Source: CAYUNE01 sp964446115
GTDB taxonomy: Bacteria; Desulfobacterota; Desulfobulbia; Desulfobulbales; Desulfobulbaceae
Length of the DNA stretch: 64,000 nucleotides
Assembly: GCA_964446115.1 (NCBI GenBank)
Contig: CAYUNE010000036.1
Coordinates: forward strand, 48,183-112,182
Direction: 5' to 3'
Part shown: piece by piece, positions 8,203-17,281 of the stretch
How the letters are laid out: every line of letters starts with the position of its first letter
Numbering within the stretch: position 1 is the first letter of the stretch
Translations under genes and position numbers: made by a program
Notes under the pieces: model-generated
Seen by the model: the letters and a program-made list of their open reading frames with translations, nothing else
The model's database searches: none
Told to the model about the DNA's origin: nothing

Positions 8203-8990
8203 AGCCCGGTCTCTTTCCCCATGCAGGCTTTGTCCAGTTCCGGATCATGCCCGGAGACGTAGACGCCAACCTGCAAAGAGTACGGGATAAAATCGCCGAT
8301 ATGGAGCCCTCATCCGGTACCATCGTCGTTCTGCCGGAACTGTGGGCCGGCGGCTTCGATTATCCGAATATGCCCGTCCTGGCTGCCCGCACCCCGGAGA
8401 TGTTACGGGAAATGCAGGATCTGGCCGCCGCATTCGATATCCATCTTGCCGGATCACTGGCGGAAGAGGCGGGAAAAGGCGACCGCCCCGGTGTCTTTTT
8501 CAACACCCTTTTCGTGGTTGGTCCCCAAGGGGTGAGGGGGAGCTACCGGAAGCACAAGCTCTTTTCCCTGTGGCGGGAAGATGACTATTTTTCACCCGGC
8601 CCGCTACCTGAGCCCATAACCACCGCCTGCGGTGATCTCGCTCCCCTGATCTGTTTCGACCTGCGTTTCCCCGGCCTCGCCGGCAGGCAAGGAGCCACCG
8701 GCGTTCCCCTGCTCGTTATCTCGGCCCAGTGGCCCCTGGTCCGCATAAGCCAGTGGCGGATACTGGTTCGGGCCCGGGCCATCGAAAATCAACTCTTTGT
8801 CGTGGCATGCAACAGCTGCGGAAAAAGCGGCGACCTCCTGCTGGGCGGCCATTCGATGATCGTCGCCCCGGACGGCACCATTCTCCTGGAGGCTGGTGAG
8901 GGAGAAGCAGGCGAGAAGACGGCCCTGGATGAAAAAATTCTCTACCGGCTGCGGGCCAGGTTCCGGACAATCGATTCCAGTTTCACCTAA
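8199..8990 (+). CDS. Carbon-nitrogen hydrolase (nitrilase superfamily, omega-amidase-like)
   Basis: A 263-aa single-domain nitrilase-superfamily enzyme with the full Glu-Lys-Cys triad: Glu in VVLPELWAGGF (about 47), Lys in YRKHKLF (about 114) and Cys in LICFDLRFP (about 151). Such enzymes hydrolyse amides or nitriles; the compact length and PELWxxGF pattern suit the Nit2/omega-amidase or YafV branch. It overlaps the HEAT-like gene by four bases. The C-terminal end runs to the edge of repeat copy C. The substrate is not determinable from sequence. Confidence 0.88.
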   Translation: MKPGLFPHAGFVQFRIMPGDVDANLQRVRDKIADMEPSSGTIVVLPELWAGGFDYPNMPVLAARTPEMLREMQDLAAAFDIHLAGSLAEEAGKGDRPGVFFNTLFVVGPQGVRGSYRKHKLFSLWREDDYFSPGPLPEPITTACGDLAPLICFDLRFPGLAGRQGATGVPLLVISAQWPLVRISQWRILVRARAIENQLFVVACNSCGKSGDLLLGGHSMIVAPDGTILLEAGEGEAGEKTALDEKILYRLRARFRTIDSSFT

Positions 8991-9010
8991 GTCGTGAAGA
9001 TTGTAAAACA

Positions 9011-9072
9011 ATAACCAGTTACAGGGTTCAAAGCCCGGCGGTACTATGGAGCGCTTGCCCGTAAGCGCCTGC
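9011..9072. repeat. Dispersed intergenic repeat, copy C (divergent, short form)
   Basis: It begins ATAACCAGTTACAGGGTT, continues CCCGGCGGTA and ends with AGCGCTTGCCCGTAAGCGC. It matches the head seen in copies E2, F and H, but the tail is altered. It lies between the nitrilase gene and the dsrC terminator. Confidence 0.55.
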
Positions 9073-9104
9073 AAAAAAAAAGCCCCGGCTTCTGCCGGGG
9101 CTTT
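9073..9104 (-). terminator. Rho-independent terminator of dsrC
   Basis: An 11-bp perfect stem (AAAGCCCCGGC / GCCGGGGCTTT) with a TTCT loop is followed on the minus strand by a run of eight T. It sits 25 bases after the dsrC stop. Confidence 0.9.
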
Positions 9105-9128
9105 GCAAACACGGAGACGGTACCGGAA

Positions 9129-9449
9129 TCAGACACAGCCGGTGGGCTTGGGCAGACCTGCCATCTTACAGGCTCCCTTACCGGGTCCACTGGGGAACAG
9201 CTCGTAGATTCTCTTCAGCGGATAACCGGTGGTCTTGGACAGAATACGTACCATGGGAGCGATACCGTTTTTCTTGTAATACTCTTGCAGAGCATCGATC
9301 ACCTTCTGATGCTCGTCGGTAATTTCGGCAATACCTTCAACGCCCTTGACATAGTCGATCCAGTTTTCATCCCACTCTTCGTTGCCGTTGAGAAGGAATC
9401 CGTCTTCATCCACGTTGTAGGTTTTCCCGTTGTGCTCAATAGTTGCCAT
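9129..9449 (-). CDS. dsrC: DsrC, sulfur-carrier substrate of dissimilatory sulfite reductase
   Basis: A 106-aa TusE/DsrC-family protein. It keeps both catalytic cysteines on the flexible C-terminal arm: Cys94 in GKGACKMAG and the penultimate Cys105 (PTGCV), eleven residues apart, which marks true DsrC rather than TusE, which keeps only the last one. In sulfur metabolism these cysteines carry a sulfur atom as a trisulfide between DsrAB and the DsrMKJOP membrane complex. An ideal AAGGAGG lies seven bases before the ATG, a strong promoter lies upstream and a strong terminator downstream, so it is a stand-alone, probably highly expressed gene. No other dsr gene is in the window. Confidence 0.96.
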   Translation of the reverse strand: MATIEHNGKTYNVDEDGFLLNGNEEWDENWIDYVKGVEGIAEITDEHQKVIDALQEYYKKNGIAPMVRILSKTTGYPLKRIYELFPSGPGKGACKMAGLPKPTGCV

Positions 9450-9770
9450 GCTGTGTCCTCCTTGCTACAAAATATTATTTATGGATTGATGAATATCCTA
9501 CGCACACGTATTTTTATCTGCGTTTTTGTACTATACCAAAATATTTTTGTCAAGCGAGCCGTCTGGTTTTTTTCCCGGCCCATTCACGGGCTTGCAAATA
9601 TCATTTTTCTCTGGCGAAATATGTTGAATTCAGAGTAAGTTGAGGGATTTCGGGTAACGGACAAGAAGGCGCGGGCGGTGGCGCCTTGCTTACAACCCGT
9701 TGAATTCATATCACATCCGTCCGACGAAAGATTCGGAGAAGAGCAGTCTGCGCAAAGGAGTTTGAGGATC
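9450..9770. other. Divergent intergenic region between dsrC and the PpiD-like gene
   Basis: These 321 bases hold the dsrC promoter (9525-9553, minus) and the ribosome-binding site of the PpiD-like gene at 9755-9760. An open frame extends the PpiD-like gene upstream to 9678, but the extension is not membrane-compatible and has no ribosome-binding site, so I treat it as non-coding. No promoter for the plus strand stands out. Confidence 0.5.
9525..9553 (-). promoter_or_regulatory. Sigma-70-type promoter of dsrC
   Basis: On the minus strand a perfect -35 box TTGACA (9548-9553) is followed after 17 bases by TACAAA (9525-9530, four of six matches to TATAAT). The predicted transcript start lies about 70 bases before the dsrC ATG. 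A second candidate -10, TATAGT, is too close (12 bases). Confidence 0.55.
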
Positions 9771-11669
9771 ATGTTAAAAATTTTACGAAGAAAGGCCCAG
9801 TCAACCGTTATTCAGGCCCTGGTTATCATCATCGCCCTCGTCTTTGTCTTCTGGGGCGTCGGCAGTGGTTTCGGCAACAAACGGAACCTGATGGCCACGG
9901 TCAACAAGCAGGAGATCACGCTGCAGGACTACCAAAGGGCCTATGAAAACACCGTCGAAAACTACCGGCAAAGGTTCCAGGGGTCGATTCCGGACGGCTT
10001 TTTGGAGGGACTCGGCATCAAGCAGCAGGTCCTCTCCCAGCTCATTCAGGGGGCGCTGTTACGACAGGGTGCGCAGGCAATGGGCATCACGGTAAGCGAT
10101 CTGGCTACCCGGGAAAAGATCAGACAGATGGCCGCTTTTCAGAAAAACGGTACCTTCGATCTTGACCTCTACAAACGGGTTCTCAGCCAGAACCGCCTCA
10201 CCCCCAGCGGTTTTGAGGCTGATATTCAAAACGAAATGCTTGCCGAAGCCGTTATCGACAGTATCAAGGGATTCACCGATGTTGGTGATTCCGAGATCAA
10301 CGGCCGCCTGCAACAGCGCTCCGAGGAGATCAAGCTCGACTATATCGCGGTCTCCGCCGATTCCATGAAGGACAAGGTTGAAGTCGATGATGAAAAACTC
10401 GCCAAATACTTTGAGGAACACCGGGATTCCTACCGCACCAAACCACGGGTCAAACTCAAATACATCCCCTTCTCCCTCAAGGACAAAGCCGACACCATAG
10501 CAATCGACGCCGCGGAGGTGGAGGCCTTATACAAAAAAAATCGGCAACAGTACAACATCCCGGAAAAACGCCGTGCCCGTCATATTCTCTTCCGGGTGGA
10601 AGACAAGACCAACGAACTCAACAAAAAAGTGCAGCGGAGCAAAGCCGAAAAAATCCTTGCCCTGGCCAAAAAAGGGGATGATTTCGCCGAACTTGCCAAA
10701 AAGAATTCCGAGGGTCCCACCGCATCCCGGGGCGGCGACCTGGGCTTTTTCGCCCGCGGGATGATGGACAAGTCCTTCGAGGAGGCCGTCTTTGCCATGA
10801 AACCCGGTGAAATAAGCGATATCGTCGAATCCTCCTTCGGCTTCCACATCATCAAACTGGAAGAGATCAAACCGGCCAAGATCCGCACCCTGGAAGAGGT
10901 CAGGGACGAACTGGAGGAGCAGCTCAGAAAACAGCAGGCCAGAAAGGCGCTCTTTGCCGAGGCCAACGACGTGTACGAATCCATCATCAAGGCCGGCTCC
11001 ATCGACAAATATGATACGGATGGGACTCGCAAGGTCATCACCACCGACTACTTTGCCGACAACTCTCCGCCCCCGGACCTGCCCACCGACCCGGCCTTCC
11101 TGCGCAGCGCATTCTCCCTGAAAAAAGGAGAGCTGAGCTCGGTCATAGAAACCGGCCAGGGATATGCAATCATCTATGTGGATGATATCGAAGAGCCCCA
11201 GGTCCCTGAATTTGCAACCGTGCGGGAGCGGGTCGTCGCAGATTTCACCCGTGACGAGGCGGTCAAGCTGGCGCGGCGGAGCGCCGAGGACCTGCTGAAG
11301 GCGGCACGGGAAAAGGGAAACCTGGCCGACGTTGCCGCAGAAAGTGGATTTTCCGTGCAGACCACGGATTTTTTCAGGCGGGATAATGGTGCGGCCACGG
11401 CCAAACTTCCCTTCCAGGTGATCAAAAAGGGGTTTGAACTTTCCGGCAAAAATCCCTTGCCGGAAAATATCGAAAGCAGCACCGACACCTTTTATGTCTT
11501 CAGGCTGGCGGACCGTCGCACTCCTCAACAGCAGGGCAGTGACAAGGAAAAGGAGCAACTGCGCAATCAGCTGCTGGGCGAGAAACAGAACCGATTGCTC
11601 AACAACTGGCTTGCCCATATGCAGAGCCGCTCGAAAATCTGGATCAACCAGAAACTCCTTCAACAGTAA
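9771..11669 (+). CDS. ppiD: SurA/PpiD-type membrane-anchored peptidyl-prolyl isomerase
   Basis: A 632-aa periplasmic foldase anchored by one N-terminal membrane helix (about residues 13-30, ALVIIIALVFVFWGV). An N-terminal SurA-like chaperone region follows (about 35-220), then a parvulin PPIC domain (about 265-360) with RRARHILF, GDDFAELAKKNSEGP and GGDLGFFARG. A second, degenerate parvulin-like domain fills the C-terminal part. This is the PpiD layout; the protein helps folding of proteins leaving the Sec translocon. The ATG at 9771 is chosen for its ribosome-binding site (AAGGAG) and because it places the charged residues directly before the membrane helix. Confidence 0.9.
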   Translation: MLKILRRKAQSTVIQALVIIIALVFVFWGVGSGFGNKRNLMATVNKQEITLQDYQRAYENTVENYRQRFQGSIPDGFLEGLGIKQQVLSQLIQGALLRQGAQAMGITVSDLATREKIRQMAAFQKNGTFDLDLYKRVLSQNRLTPSGFEADIQNEMLAEAVIDSIKGFTDVGDSEINGRLQQRSEEIKLDYIAVSADSMKDKVEVDDEKLAKYFEEHRDSYRTKPRVKLKYIPFSLKDKADTIAIDAAEVEALYKKNRQQYNIPEKRRARHILFRVEDKTNELNKKVQRSKAEKILALAKKGDDFAELAKKNSEGPTASRGGDLGFFARGMMDKSFEEAVFAMKPGEISDIVESSFGFHIIKLEEIKPAKIRTLEEVRDELEEQLRKQQARKALFAEANDVYESIIKAGSIDKYDTDGTRKVITTDYFADNSPPPDLPTDPAFLRSAFSLKKGELSSVIETGQGYAIIYVDDIEEPQVPEFATVRERVVADFTRDEAVKLARRSAEDLLKAAREKGNLADVAAESGFSVQTTDFFRRDNGAATAKLPFQVIKKGFELSGKNPLPENIESSTDTFYVFRLADRRTPQQQGSDKEKEQLRNQLLGEKQNRLLNNWLAHMQSRSKIWINQKLLQQ

Positions 11670-11675
11670 AACGCT

Positions 11676-11790
11676 GGTCATTGACCACTGGGCATCCAAC
11701 CGCCGTGGTATATCTTACTTCCAAACCGTCATTGGTCGCAGGCGCTGCATCTCCCGGCCGCTATAGCCTCACTATGGGGCCGGGAGCCTG
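11676..11790. repeat. Dispersed intergenic repeat, copy D
   Basis: This copy starts just after the PpiD-like gene stop. Head and junction match copy A (GTATATCTTACTTCCAAAC), followed by ATTGGTCGCAGGCGCTGCA and the inner stem CTCCCGGCCGC / GGGGCCGGGAG around a TATAGCC loop. The right outer arm is missing. Confidence 0.75.
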
Positions 11791-11950
11791 ACAGACCATT
11801 CCCTCCCTTGACCGGCATGTCCCCCTGCCGCCACATGATGGGCATGCTGTAACCCGGTGACATCCGTAATGGTTTGCGGTGTTGCCGTTTGCGGATTCCC
11901 GGGTCGGAATCCATCCCCGGTTTGACCCCGTCCGGATTTCCGGTTTTCCC

Positions 11951-11979
11951 TTTCACTCGGCGGCTAATGCTGTTATAAT
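11951..11979 (+). promoter_or_regulatory. Possible promoter upstream of the SNF2-type gene
   Basis: A perfect -10 hexamer TATAAT (11974-11979) lies 17 bases after a weak -35 (TTTCAC, 11951-11956). It precedes repeat copies E1/E2 and is about 260 bases before the SNF2-type start, so its link to that gene is uncertain. Confidence 0.3.
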
Positions 11980-12074
11980 GGGCAGATTCGATTTTGCAGG
12001 GCCGGGTTGTCGCCGGACCTCACATCGACGCTACCCGGCACGCCGCGTAAAGTACCTACGGGCACCGTATCGTC

Positions 12075-12155
12075 GTGATGGGTCACAGGCACCGCATCTT
12101 TACTGAATCTCTCCCGACCGCATAATGGGCTATAAGGCCGGGAGAGATTAAAGCA
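12075..12155. repeat. Dispersed intergenic repeat, copy E1 (inverted, truncated)
   Basis: It carries GGTCACAGGCACCGCATCTT and an inner stem CTCTCCCGACCGC / GGCCGGGAGAG around TAATGGGCTATAA. This matches the reverse complement of copy A, so the element is inserted in the opposite orientation and has lost its far outer arm. Confidence 0.7.
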
Positions 12156-12165
12156 AATCCACCCC

Positions 12166-12232
12166 GCCCGTGAGCGCTTGCAGCCAAGAGGCGCGTTAAA
12201 CCGCCGGGTTGCAAACCCTGCGAGTGGTTACC
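12166..12232. repeat. Dispersed intergenic repeat, copy E2 (inverted short form)
   Basis: Read on the minus strand it is GGTAACCACTCGCAGGG, then TTTGCAACCCGGCGGT and a tail ending AAGCGCTCACGGGC. The same head and tail occur at 45000-45063 and 63734-63807. It ends nine bases before the SNF2-type start codon. Confidence 0.7.
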
Positions 12233-12241
12233 AAGCACGAT

Positions 12242-15200
12242 ATGACATCCAGAAAACATCCCATGCCGACAGCTGATCCCCTGGCTGCCATTGGCCGGTT
12301 GTCGGCATTCGAGCGCTCCGTGCTCAACCTGATCGCTATTCATTACGAATCGGCGACCGCCTCTTTTCTCGCCCACTGCCTGGCCCGAACCGATATCCGC
12401 ACCGACGAGGACAAAACGCCGACCATCGCCGTTTTGTCCTCCTGTCTTGAAAAACTGCGCCGGCTCAACATCCTCGACAGCGCCAACCGTCTTCCTCCGC
12501 CGGTGGCTGAGGAACTGACCAGGCGCTGTCTGCGGCGGGGCCACTTTGTCCGACTGGCCCAGGCCATCGAGGCCGAGGCCCCCGCCACCTATCTCTACGG
12601 CAAGCAGTCCACCCGCTGTCGTCACGCCATGCGGCAGTTCCGCATGGCAGTCTATTCAGCGGACATGGAGAAACTCGACGAGGTCGCGGAATTTCTTGAC
12701 GAACATTGCCGGGAAACCTTTGGGGACAAACCTCCGGCGGTGCTGGTTGCGGCGGAACCCTTTGACCGGGAGTGGTTCATCACCCTGCCCGGGTCGCTGC
12801 AGTACTTTCTGCTCAACCGCATCATCACCTCCAGCATGGAGACCTTGACAGCCTACCCTGCTGTCATCACCTATCTCGGCGATGAATCGGCGCTGGATCT
12901 CCCCGATTACGAACGGATCCCCTTCCTGAGGCTGCTGGCCGCCTCACTGCTGATCCAGGGACATACCGGTGATCTGGAGCTGCTGCTTGACAGACGAATG
13001 GAATTTTTTCAGGCTGCCGGCTTCAGCGGCGCTCTTGAATTTCTCAAGGGTAACAATGACAAATCCCTGGATCTCTTCGGCGCAGACCTGCGACTGCTGA
13101 GGGAGTACAGTGATGAAGAGCACTCCTTTTTCTTTGGTCCCACCGGTTTCTTCCATATTTTCGCCCTGCTTTCCGCCGGCGGCAAAGAGCACCGGAAGCA
13201 GATGGATCACCTGCTGGTGAGCGCCATCATCAGCTCCGCCGGTTTTCCCGAGGAGATCATCTACCGCTTTCTCGCCTCGGCCCTGCACTCGGAAAAAAGC
13301 AGCCGCCCCGATCCGGACTATATCTCCGCCCGTCTCAGCGCCGAAAAGGCTTTTCTTCCCACATTGATCGGCTGCCTCTGTCTCTACTGGCAGGGATACC
13401 GGTTGGAATCGGAACTCACCGACAGGCTTCGGACCTTTCTCGACAAGGCCCTGGCCAACGATTTTTACTGGCCCGCTTTCGCGCTTGCCGAGCTGCTGGA
13501 GGCAACGACGGGAGCCGCCGACAAACATGGCCGCCTTGCCGACTCTTTGAGAAAAAAATACGGCTTTCCCTCCCTGGTACGGCTCATTGAACCGGAACAG
13601 TCGTGGAAACGCTGTCTGGATGAACTGATCAACGTCACCAGTCCCCGCAAGGAACCGGAACACAACACCCGCCTTGCCTGGATGATCGACTATGACAACG
13701 GTAAGGTGACCCTCATCCCCAAGGAGCAGCGGCGGAAACCGGCCGGCGGCTGGAGCAGGGGGCGGTTGGTGGCCCTGTCCCGCCTGTTTCGCCAAAATCT
13801 CGACTACCTCAGCCCCCAGGACAAACGCATTCTCGGCGGCCTGGTACAAAGCGGCGAGGAAGGCCAGCCCGACCAGTTCACCTTTGACCCGGACAAGGCG
13901 CTGCCCGCCATGGTGGGGCATCCTTATCTCTTCCTGGCCAAATCACCCACCCGCTCCATCGAATTCGTCAGCGGCGAACCGGAACTCCTGGTGGAAGAAA
14001 GGGGCGACTACCTCTTTATCCACTTTGCCCAGAAAATCGGCGACGGCAACGTCACCATCCACCGGGAAACCTCCACCCGCTTCAAAGTCATCGAAATCAA
14101 CGAAAACCATCGCCGGGTTGCGCGCATCACCGGCCCCGACGGCCTCAAGGTACCGCGTTCCTCCAGCGAAAAGGTGTTGCAGGCCATCGGCAATATCTCC
14201 TCCTACATGACTGTTCACTCCGCCATCGCCGACTCGTCGGCCATGCAGAACACCGTCATTGTCGAGGCCGACCCCACCATACACCTGCACCTTGTTCCCG
14301 TGGGCAGCGGCTTCAGGCTGGAGATGTTCGTGCGGCCCTTTCAAACCGACGGCCCCTATCTGAAACCGGGGCGGGGCGTGGCAAACGTCATCGCCGAAAT
14401 CAACAACCGGCGGTTGCAGACCAGACGCGACCTGAAACTGGAGGAATTAAAGGCTCGGGAGGTGGAGGAATCCTGTCCGATCCTCGACCTGGCCATTGAT
14501 ATGGAACACGGCAATGAGCGGGAATGGCACCTGCAGGATCCGGAAGAATGTTTGCAGACCCTGCTGGAGCTGGAAACCATCCGCGACCGGGTGATCATCG
14601 AATGGCCCGAAGGGGAAAAGCTTTCCATCCGCCGCGAAGCCGGTATCAACCAACTCAACCTCAATATCAGGACCAGCCAGCAGGACTGGTTCGCCTTCAG
14701 CGGCCGACTGGAAATCGACCAGGACGAGGTGATCGAATTAAAAACCCTGCTGGAACAGGTGCGGAACCGGCACAGTCGTTTCATTCCCATCGGTGACGGC
14801 CAGTATCTGGCCCTTACCCAGGAGTTCCGCCGTCAGATCGATGAACTCATTCTCTACTCGCGCGACGAGATCAAGGGCGAAAGCGACGAATTGCTCATCC
14901 ATCCCCTGGCCGCCGCCGCCCTTGGCGAGCTCACCGACAAAACGCAACTCGACGCCGACGAGGGCTGGCAACAGCGCATCGAAGCCATCCGCGCCGCTGA
15001 AAACATGCAGCCGGAAGTCCCCTCCACCCTGCAGGCGGAACTGCGTGACTATCAGGTGGAGGGGTTTACCTGGATGGCGCGCCTGGCCCATCTGGGCCTC
15101 GGCGGCTGCCTGGCCGACGACATGGGTCTGGGCAAGACCCTGCAGGCCCTGGCCATTATCCTTCGCCTGGCGAAACATGGTCCCACCCTGGTCATTGCCC

Positions 15201-16408
15201 CCACATCGGTGTGCATGAACTGGGAGATCGAGGTGAACCGGTTCACCCCCACCCTCAACATCCATCACCTGGGAAGCGGTGACCGCAAGGCGACCATCGC
15301 GAAGCTGGGCAAGTTCGACCTGCTCATCACCAGCTACACCCTGATGCAGCAGGAAATCGAACTGCTGGAATCGGTTTCATGGCAGACCGTGGTTCTGGAC
15401 GAGGCCCAGGCCATCAAAAACGCCGCCACCAAACGCTCGCGGGCCGCCATGCGGCTGCGGGCCCGATTCCGGCTGATCACCACCGGCACTCCCATCGAAA
15501 ATCACCTGGGTGAGCTGTGGAATCTCTTCAGGTTCATCAATCCCGGCCTGCTGGGTTCCTTCAAACACTTCAACGCCCGCTTCGGCATTCCCATAGAAAA
15601 ACACAACGACCGCGAAGTGCGGCTGAAACTGAAAAAACTGATCCAGCCGTATATCCTGAGGCGGATCAAATCCCAGGTCCTGGAGGAACTGCCCCCCCGC
15701 ACCGAGATTACCCTGCGGGTGGAGATGAATCCCGAAGAGCGGAGTTTTTACGAGGCGCTGCGGCAGCAGGCCATCGAAAACATCGAGGAGGGCGGCTTCA
15801 AAAAGGGCAGACAGATCCAGATTCTTGCCGAGATCATGCGGTTGCGGCGTTCCTGCTGCAATCCCCGTCTGGTTGTCCCGGAGACGACGATTCCCAGTTC
15901 CAAGCTGGAAATCTTTGCGGAAGTGGTGAACGAACTGCTTGGAAGCCGTCACAAGGCGTTGGTCTTCAGTCAGTTCACCGGTCACCTGGCCCTGATACGG
16001 GAATACCTCGACAGCAAGGGAATCGACTACAAGTACCTGGACGGCACCACTCCGGCGCGGGAGAGAAAACGCCAGGTGGATGCCTTCCAGTCCGGGGAGG
16101 GAGATCTCTTCCTCATCAGCCTCAAGGCCGGCGGCCTGGGACTGAACCTGACGGCCGCCGATTACGTCATCCATATGGATCCATGGTGGAATCCCGCTGT
16201 GGAGGATCAGGCCGCCGACCGGGCCCATCGTATCGGTCAGAAACGGCCTGTGACCGTCTATCGCCTGGTAACCACCAACACCATTGAGGAAAAAATCGTC
16301 CGCCTGCATCGGGAAAAACGCGATCTCGCAGACTCTCTGCTCGAAGGCACCGACATCAGCGCCCGCATCAGTGCCGAGGAACTCCTGGAGTTGATCAAGG
16401 AACGCTGA
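12242..16408 (+). CDS. SNF2/Rad54-family DNA-dependent ATPase
   Basis: A 1388-aa protein. The C-terminal half (about 930-1385) is a complete Swi2/Snf2 motor: Walker A LADDMGLGKT (about 957-966), Walker B DEAQ (about 1053), motif III TTGTPIEN, and the helicase-C half with VFSQF, GTTPARERKRQVDAF, SLKAGGLGLNLTAAD and DQAADRAHRIGQ. The first 900 residues are largely helical with no domain I can name; bacterial members of this class often carry such long N-terminal extensions. These motors move along double-stranded DNA and remodel protein-DNA complexes; RapA is the known bacterial case. The start is taken as ATG 12242, because the frame upstream runs into repeat E2. The 3' end overlaps the convergent anti-sigma gene by 14 bases. 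Confidence 0.88.
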   Translation: MTSRKHPMPTADPLAAIGRLSAFERSVLNLIAIHYESATASFLAHCLARTDIRTDEDKTPTIAVLSSCLEKLRRLNILDSANRLPPPVAEELTRRCLRRGHFVRLAQAIEAEAPATYLYGKQSTRCRHAMRQFRMAVYSADMEKLDEVAEFLDEHCRETFGDKPPAVLVAAEPFDREWFITLPGSLQYFLLNRIITSSMETLTAYPAVITYLGDESALDLPDYERIPFLRLLAASLLIQGHTGDLELLLDRRMEFFQAAGFSGALEFLKGNNDKSLDLFGADLRLLREYSDEEHSFFFGPTGFFHIFALLSAGGKEHRKQMDHLLVSAIISSAGFPEEIIYRFLASALHSEKSSRPDPDYISARLSAEKAFLPTLIGCLCLYWQGYRLESELTDRLRTFLDKALANDFYWPAFALAELLEATTGAADKHGRLADSLRKKYGFPSLVRLIEPEQSWKRCLDELINVTSPRKEPEHNTRLAWMIDYDNGKVTLIPKEQRRKPAGGWSRGRLVALSRLFRQNLDYLSPQDKRILGGLVQSGEEGQPDQFTFDPDKALPAMVGHPYLFLAKSPTRSIEFVSGEPELLVEERGDYLFIHFAQKIGDGNVTIHRETSTRFKVIEINENHRRVARITGPDGLKVPRSSSEKVLQAIGNISSYMTVHSAIADSSAMQNTVIVEADPTIHLHLVPVGSGFRLEMFVRPFQTDGPYLKPGRGVANVIAEINNRRLQTRRDLKLEELKAREVEESCPILDLAIDMEHGNEREWHLQDPEECLQTLLELETIRDRVIIEWPEGEKLSIRREAGINQLNLNIRTSQQDWFAFSGRLEIDQDEVIELKTLLEQVRNRHSRFIPIGDGQYLALTQEFRRQIDELILYSRDEIKGESDELLIHPLAAAALGELTDKTQLDADEGWQQRIEAIRAAENMQPEVPSTLQAELRDYQVEGFTWMARLAHLGLGGCLADDMGLGKTLQALAIILRLAKHGPTLVIAPTSVCMNWEIEVNRFTPTLNIHHLGSGDRKATIAKLGKFDLLITSYTLMQQEIELLESVSWQTVVLDEAQAIKNAATKRSRAAMRLRARFRLITTGTPIENHLGELWNLFRFINPGLLGSFKHFNARFGIPIEKHNDREVRLKLKKLIQPYILRRIKSQVLEELPPRTEITLRVEMNPEERSFYEALRQQAIENIEEGGFKKGRQIQILAEIMRLRRSCCNPRLVVPETTIPSSKLEIFAEVVNELLGSRHKALVFSQFTGHLALIREYLDSKGIDYKYLDGTTPARERKRQVDAFQSGEGDLFLISLKAGGLGLNLTAADYVIHMDPWWNPAVEDQAADRAHRIGQKRPVTVYRLVTTNTIEEKIVRLHREKRDLADSLLEGTDISARISAEELLELIKER

Positions 16409-17216
16409 AGGTTGAAGAACCGGTGGTTGTCGCCCCGATTTTCCAGCCGGAGCGGATGAGCATCTCTTCCTGCTGCGGTGTCAGCAAGGGACCGCTTCGC
16501 AGCCTCTCGATAATTCCATCCAGAGAATCTTCACACCCGGCCAGTTCATAGCCGTTGCCGCCGGTTGGGCGCTTCCCGCTCTCCTCCTCTTTCACCCGGG
16601 CCACCATACTCCAGTTGCCCCCTGCGTTGCGGCAGGCAACTCCCTCGGCCACGCCGGGGTTCTTCCCACCGGAAACCGTTACCTCGAAAGCACGACAGAA
16701 ACGCATACTCCGATCCTGGAAGGTTGCAACCAGCAGCAGCCCGGCCCCTTCACCGTCCCCCTGTTTTCCCAGGTCGAGCAGCGTGCCTCCGGGGCTCTGT
16801 TCCAGGGCCTGGAGAAAGGCGGGATTACGCTCCGGAGACGAAATAAAGTCCACGGCGGGAGGCAGCAGAAACCGTGTCCCCAGGATGACGCCAAGCACCA
16901 GGATGACCACAAAACCGGCTGCCGGGACCGGACGCACCACTTCCAGGTGAAAAAAACCCTCAAGCAGCAGCCCCAGCCGGTGAAACAGCGAAGGACCGCC
17001 GTCTTCCCGAACCGTGTCAAGAAGCTCTCCCGGCACCTCCAGATGCATGGGGGCGTCAAAGAGTTTCCCCAACTCTCTGCCGGTCTGTTCAAACACGGCT
17101 GCCCGCTCCCGCAGCAGGGGATCGGTCGCCAGGGCCCGGCGTACCTGTTCGGCCTCTTCTCCTTCCAGTTCGCCATCCACATACGCCATGATCAGTTCAT
17201 CAGATATCTTTTCCAT
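16395..17216 (-). CDS. Anti-sigma factor, single-pass membrane
   Basis: A 273-aa protein. Residues 1-75 resemble the helical anti-sigma domain of RsiW/RskA proteins (ISDELIMAYVDGELEGEEAEQVRRAL), without the zinc-binding HxxxCxxC. One membrane helix follows (about 100-120), then a periplasmic domain of about 150 residues with three cysteines. It lies 65 bases after the ECF-like sigma gene, the usual arrangement for a sigma/anti-sigma pair. The last gene of a four-gene operon with the subtilase and the beta-barrel protein, it overlaps the end of the SNF2-type gene tail to tail. AGGAG lies three bases before the start codon. Confidence 0.82.
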   Translation of the reverse strand: MEKISDELIMAYVDGELEGEEAEQVRRALATDPLLRERAAVFEQTGRELGKLFDAPMHLEVPGELLDTVREDGGPSLFHRLGLLLEGFFHLEVVRPVPAAGFVVILVLGVILGTRFLLPPAVDFISSPERNPAFLQALEQSPGGTLLDLGKQGDGEGAGLLLVATFQDRSMRFCRAFEVTVSGGKNPGVAEGVACRNAGGNWSMVARVKEEESGKRPTGGNGYELAGCEDSLDGIIERLRSGPLLTPQQEEMLIRSGWKIGATTTGSSTFSVP

Positions 17217-17281
17217 CCTCTCCTGCGATCCCGTTAGTTTTGGTTTACCAAAGTCGGTTGCCTGTCCCGTGGGAAGTGGAT

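Larger units (their letters stand above)
11670..12241. other. Repeat-rich intergenic region
   Basis: These 572 bases have no gene. They contain repeat copies D, E1 and E2 in mixed orientation, together about 260 bases, and between them a possible promoter with TATAAT at 11974. The remainder (11791-11950) has no recognisable content. Confidence 0.6.

Noticed and set aside
10527..11699. A 390-codon open frame on the minus strand opposite the PpiD-like gene
   Set aside because: It is antisense to a well-supported parvulin gene and has no recognisable domains.
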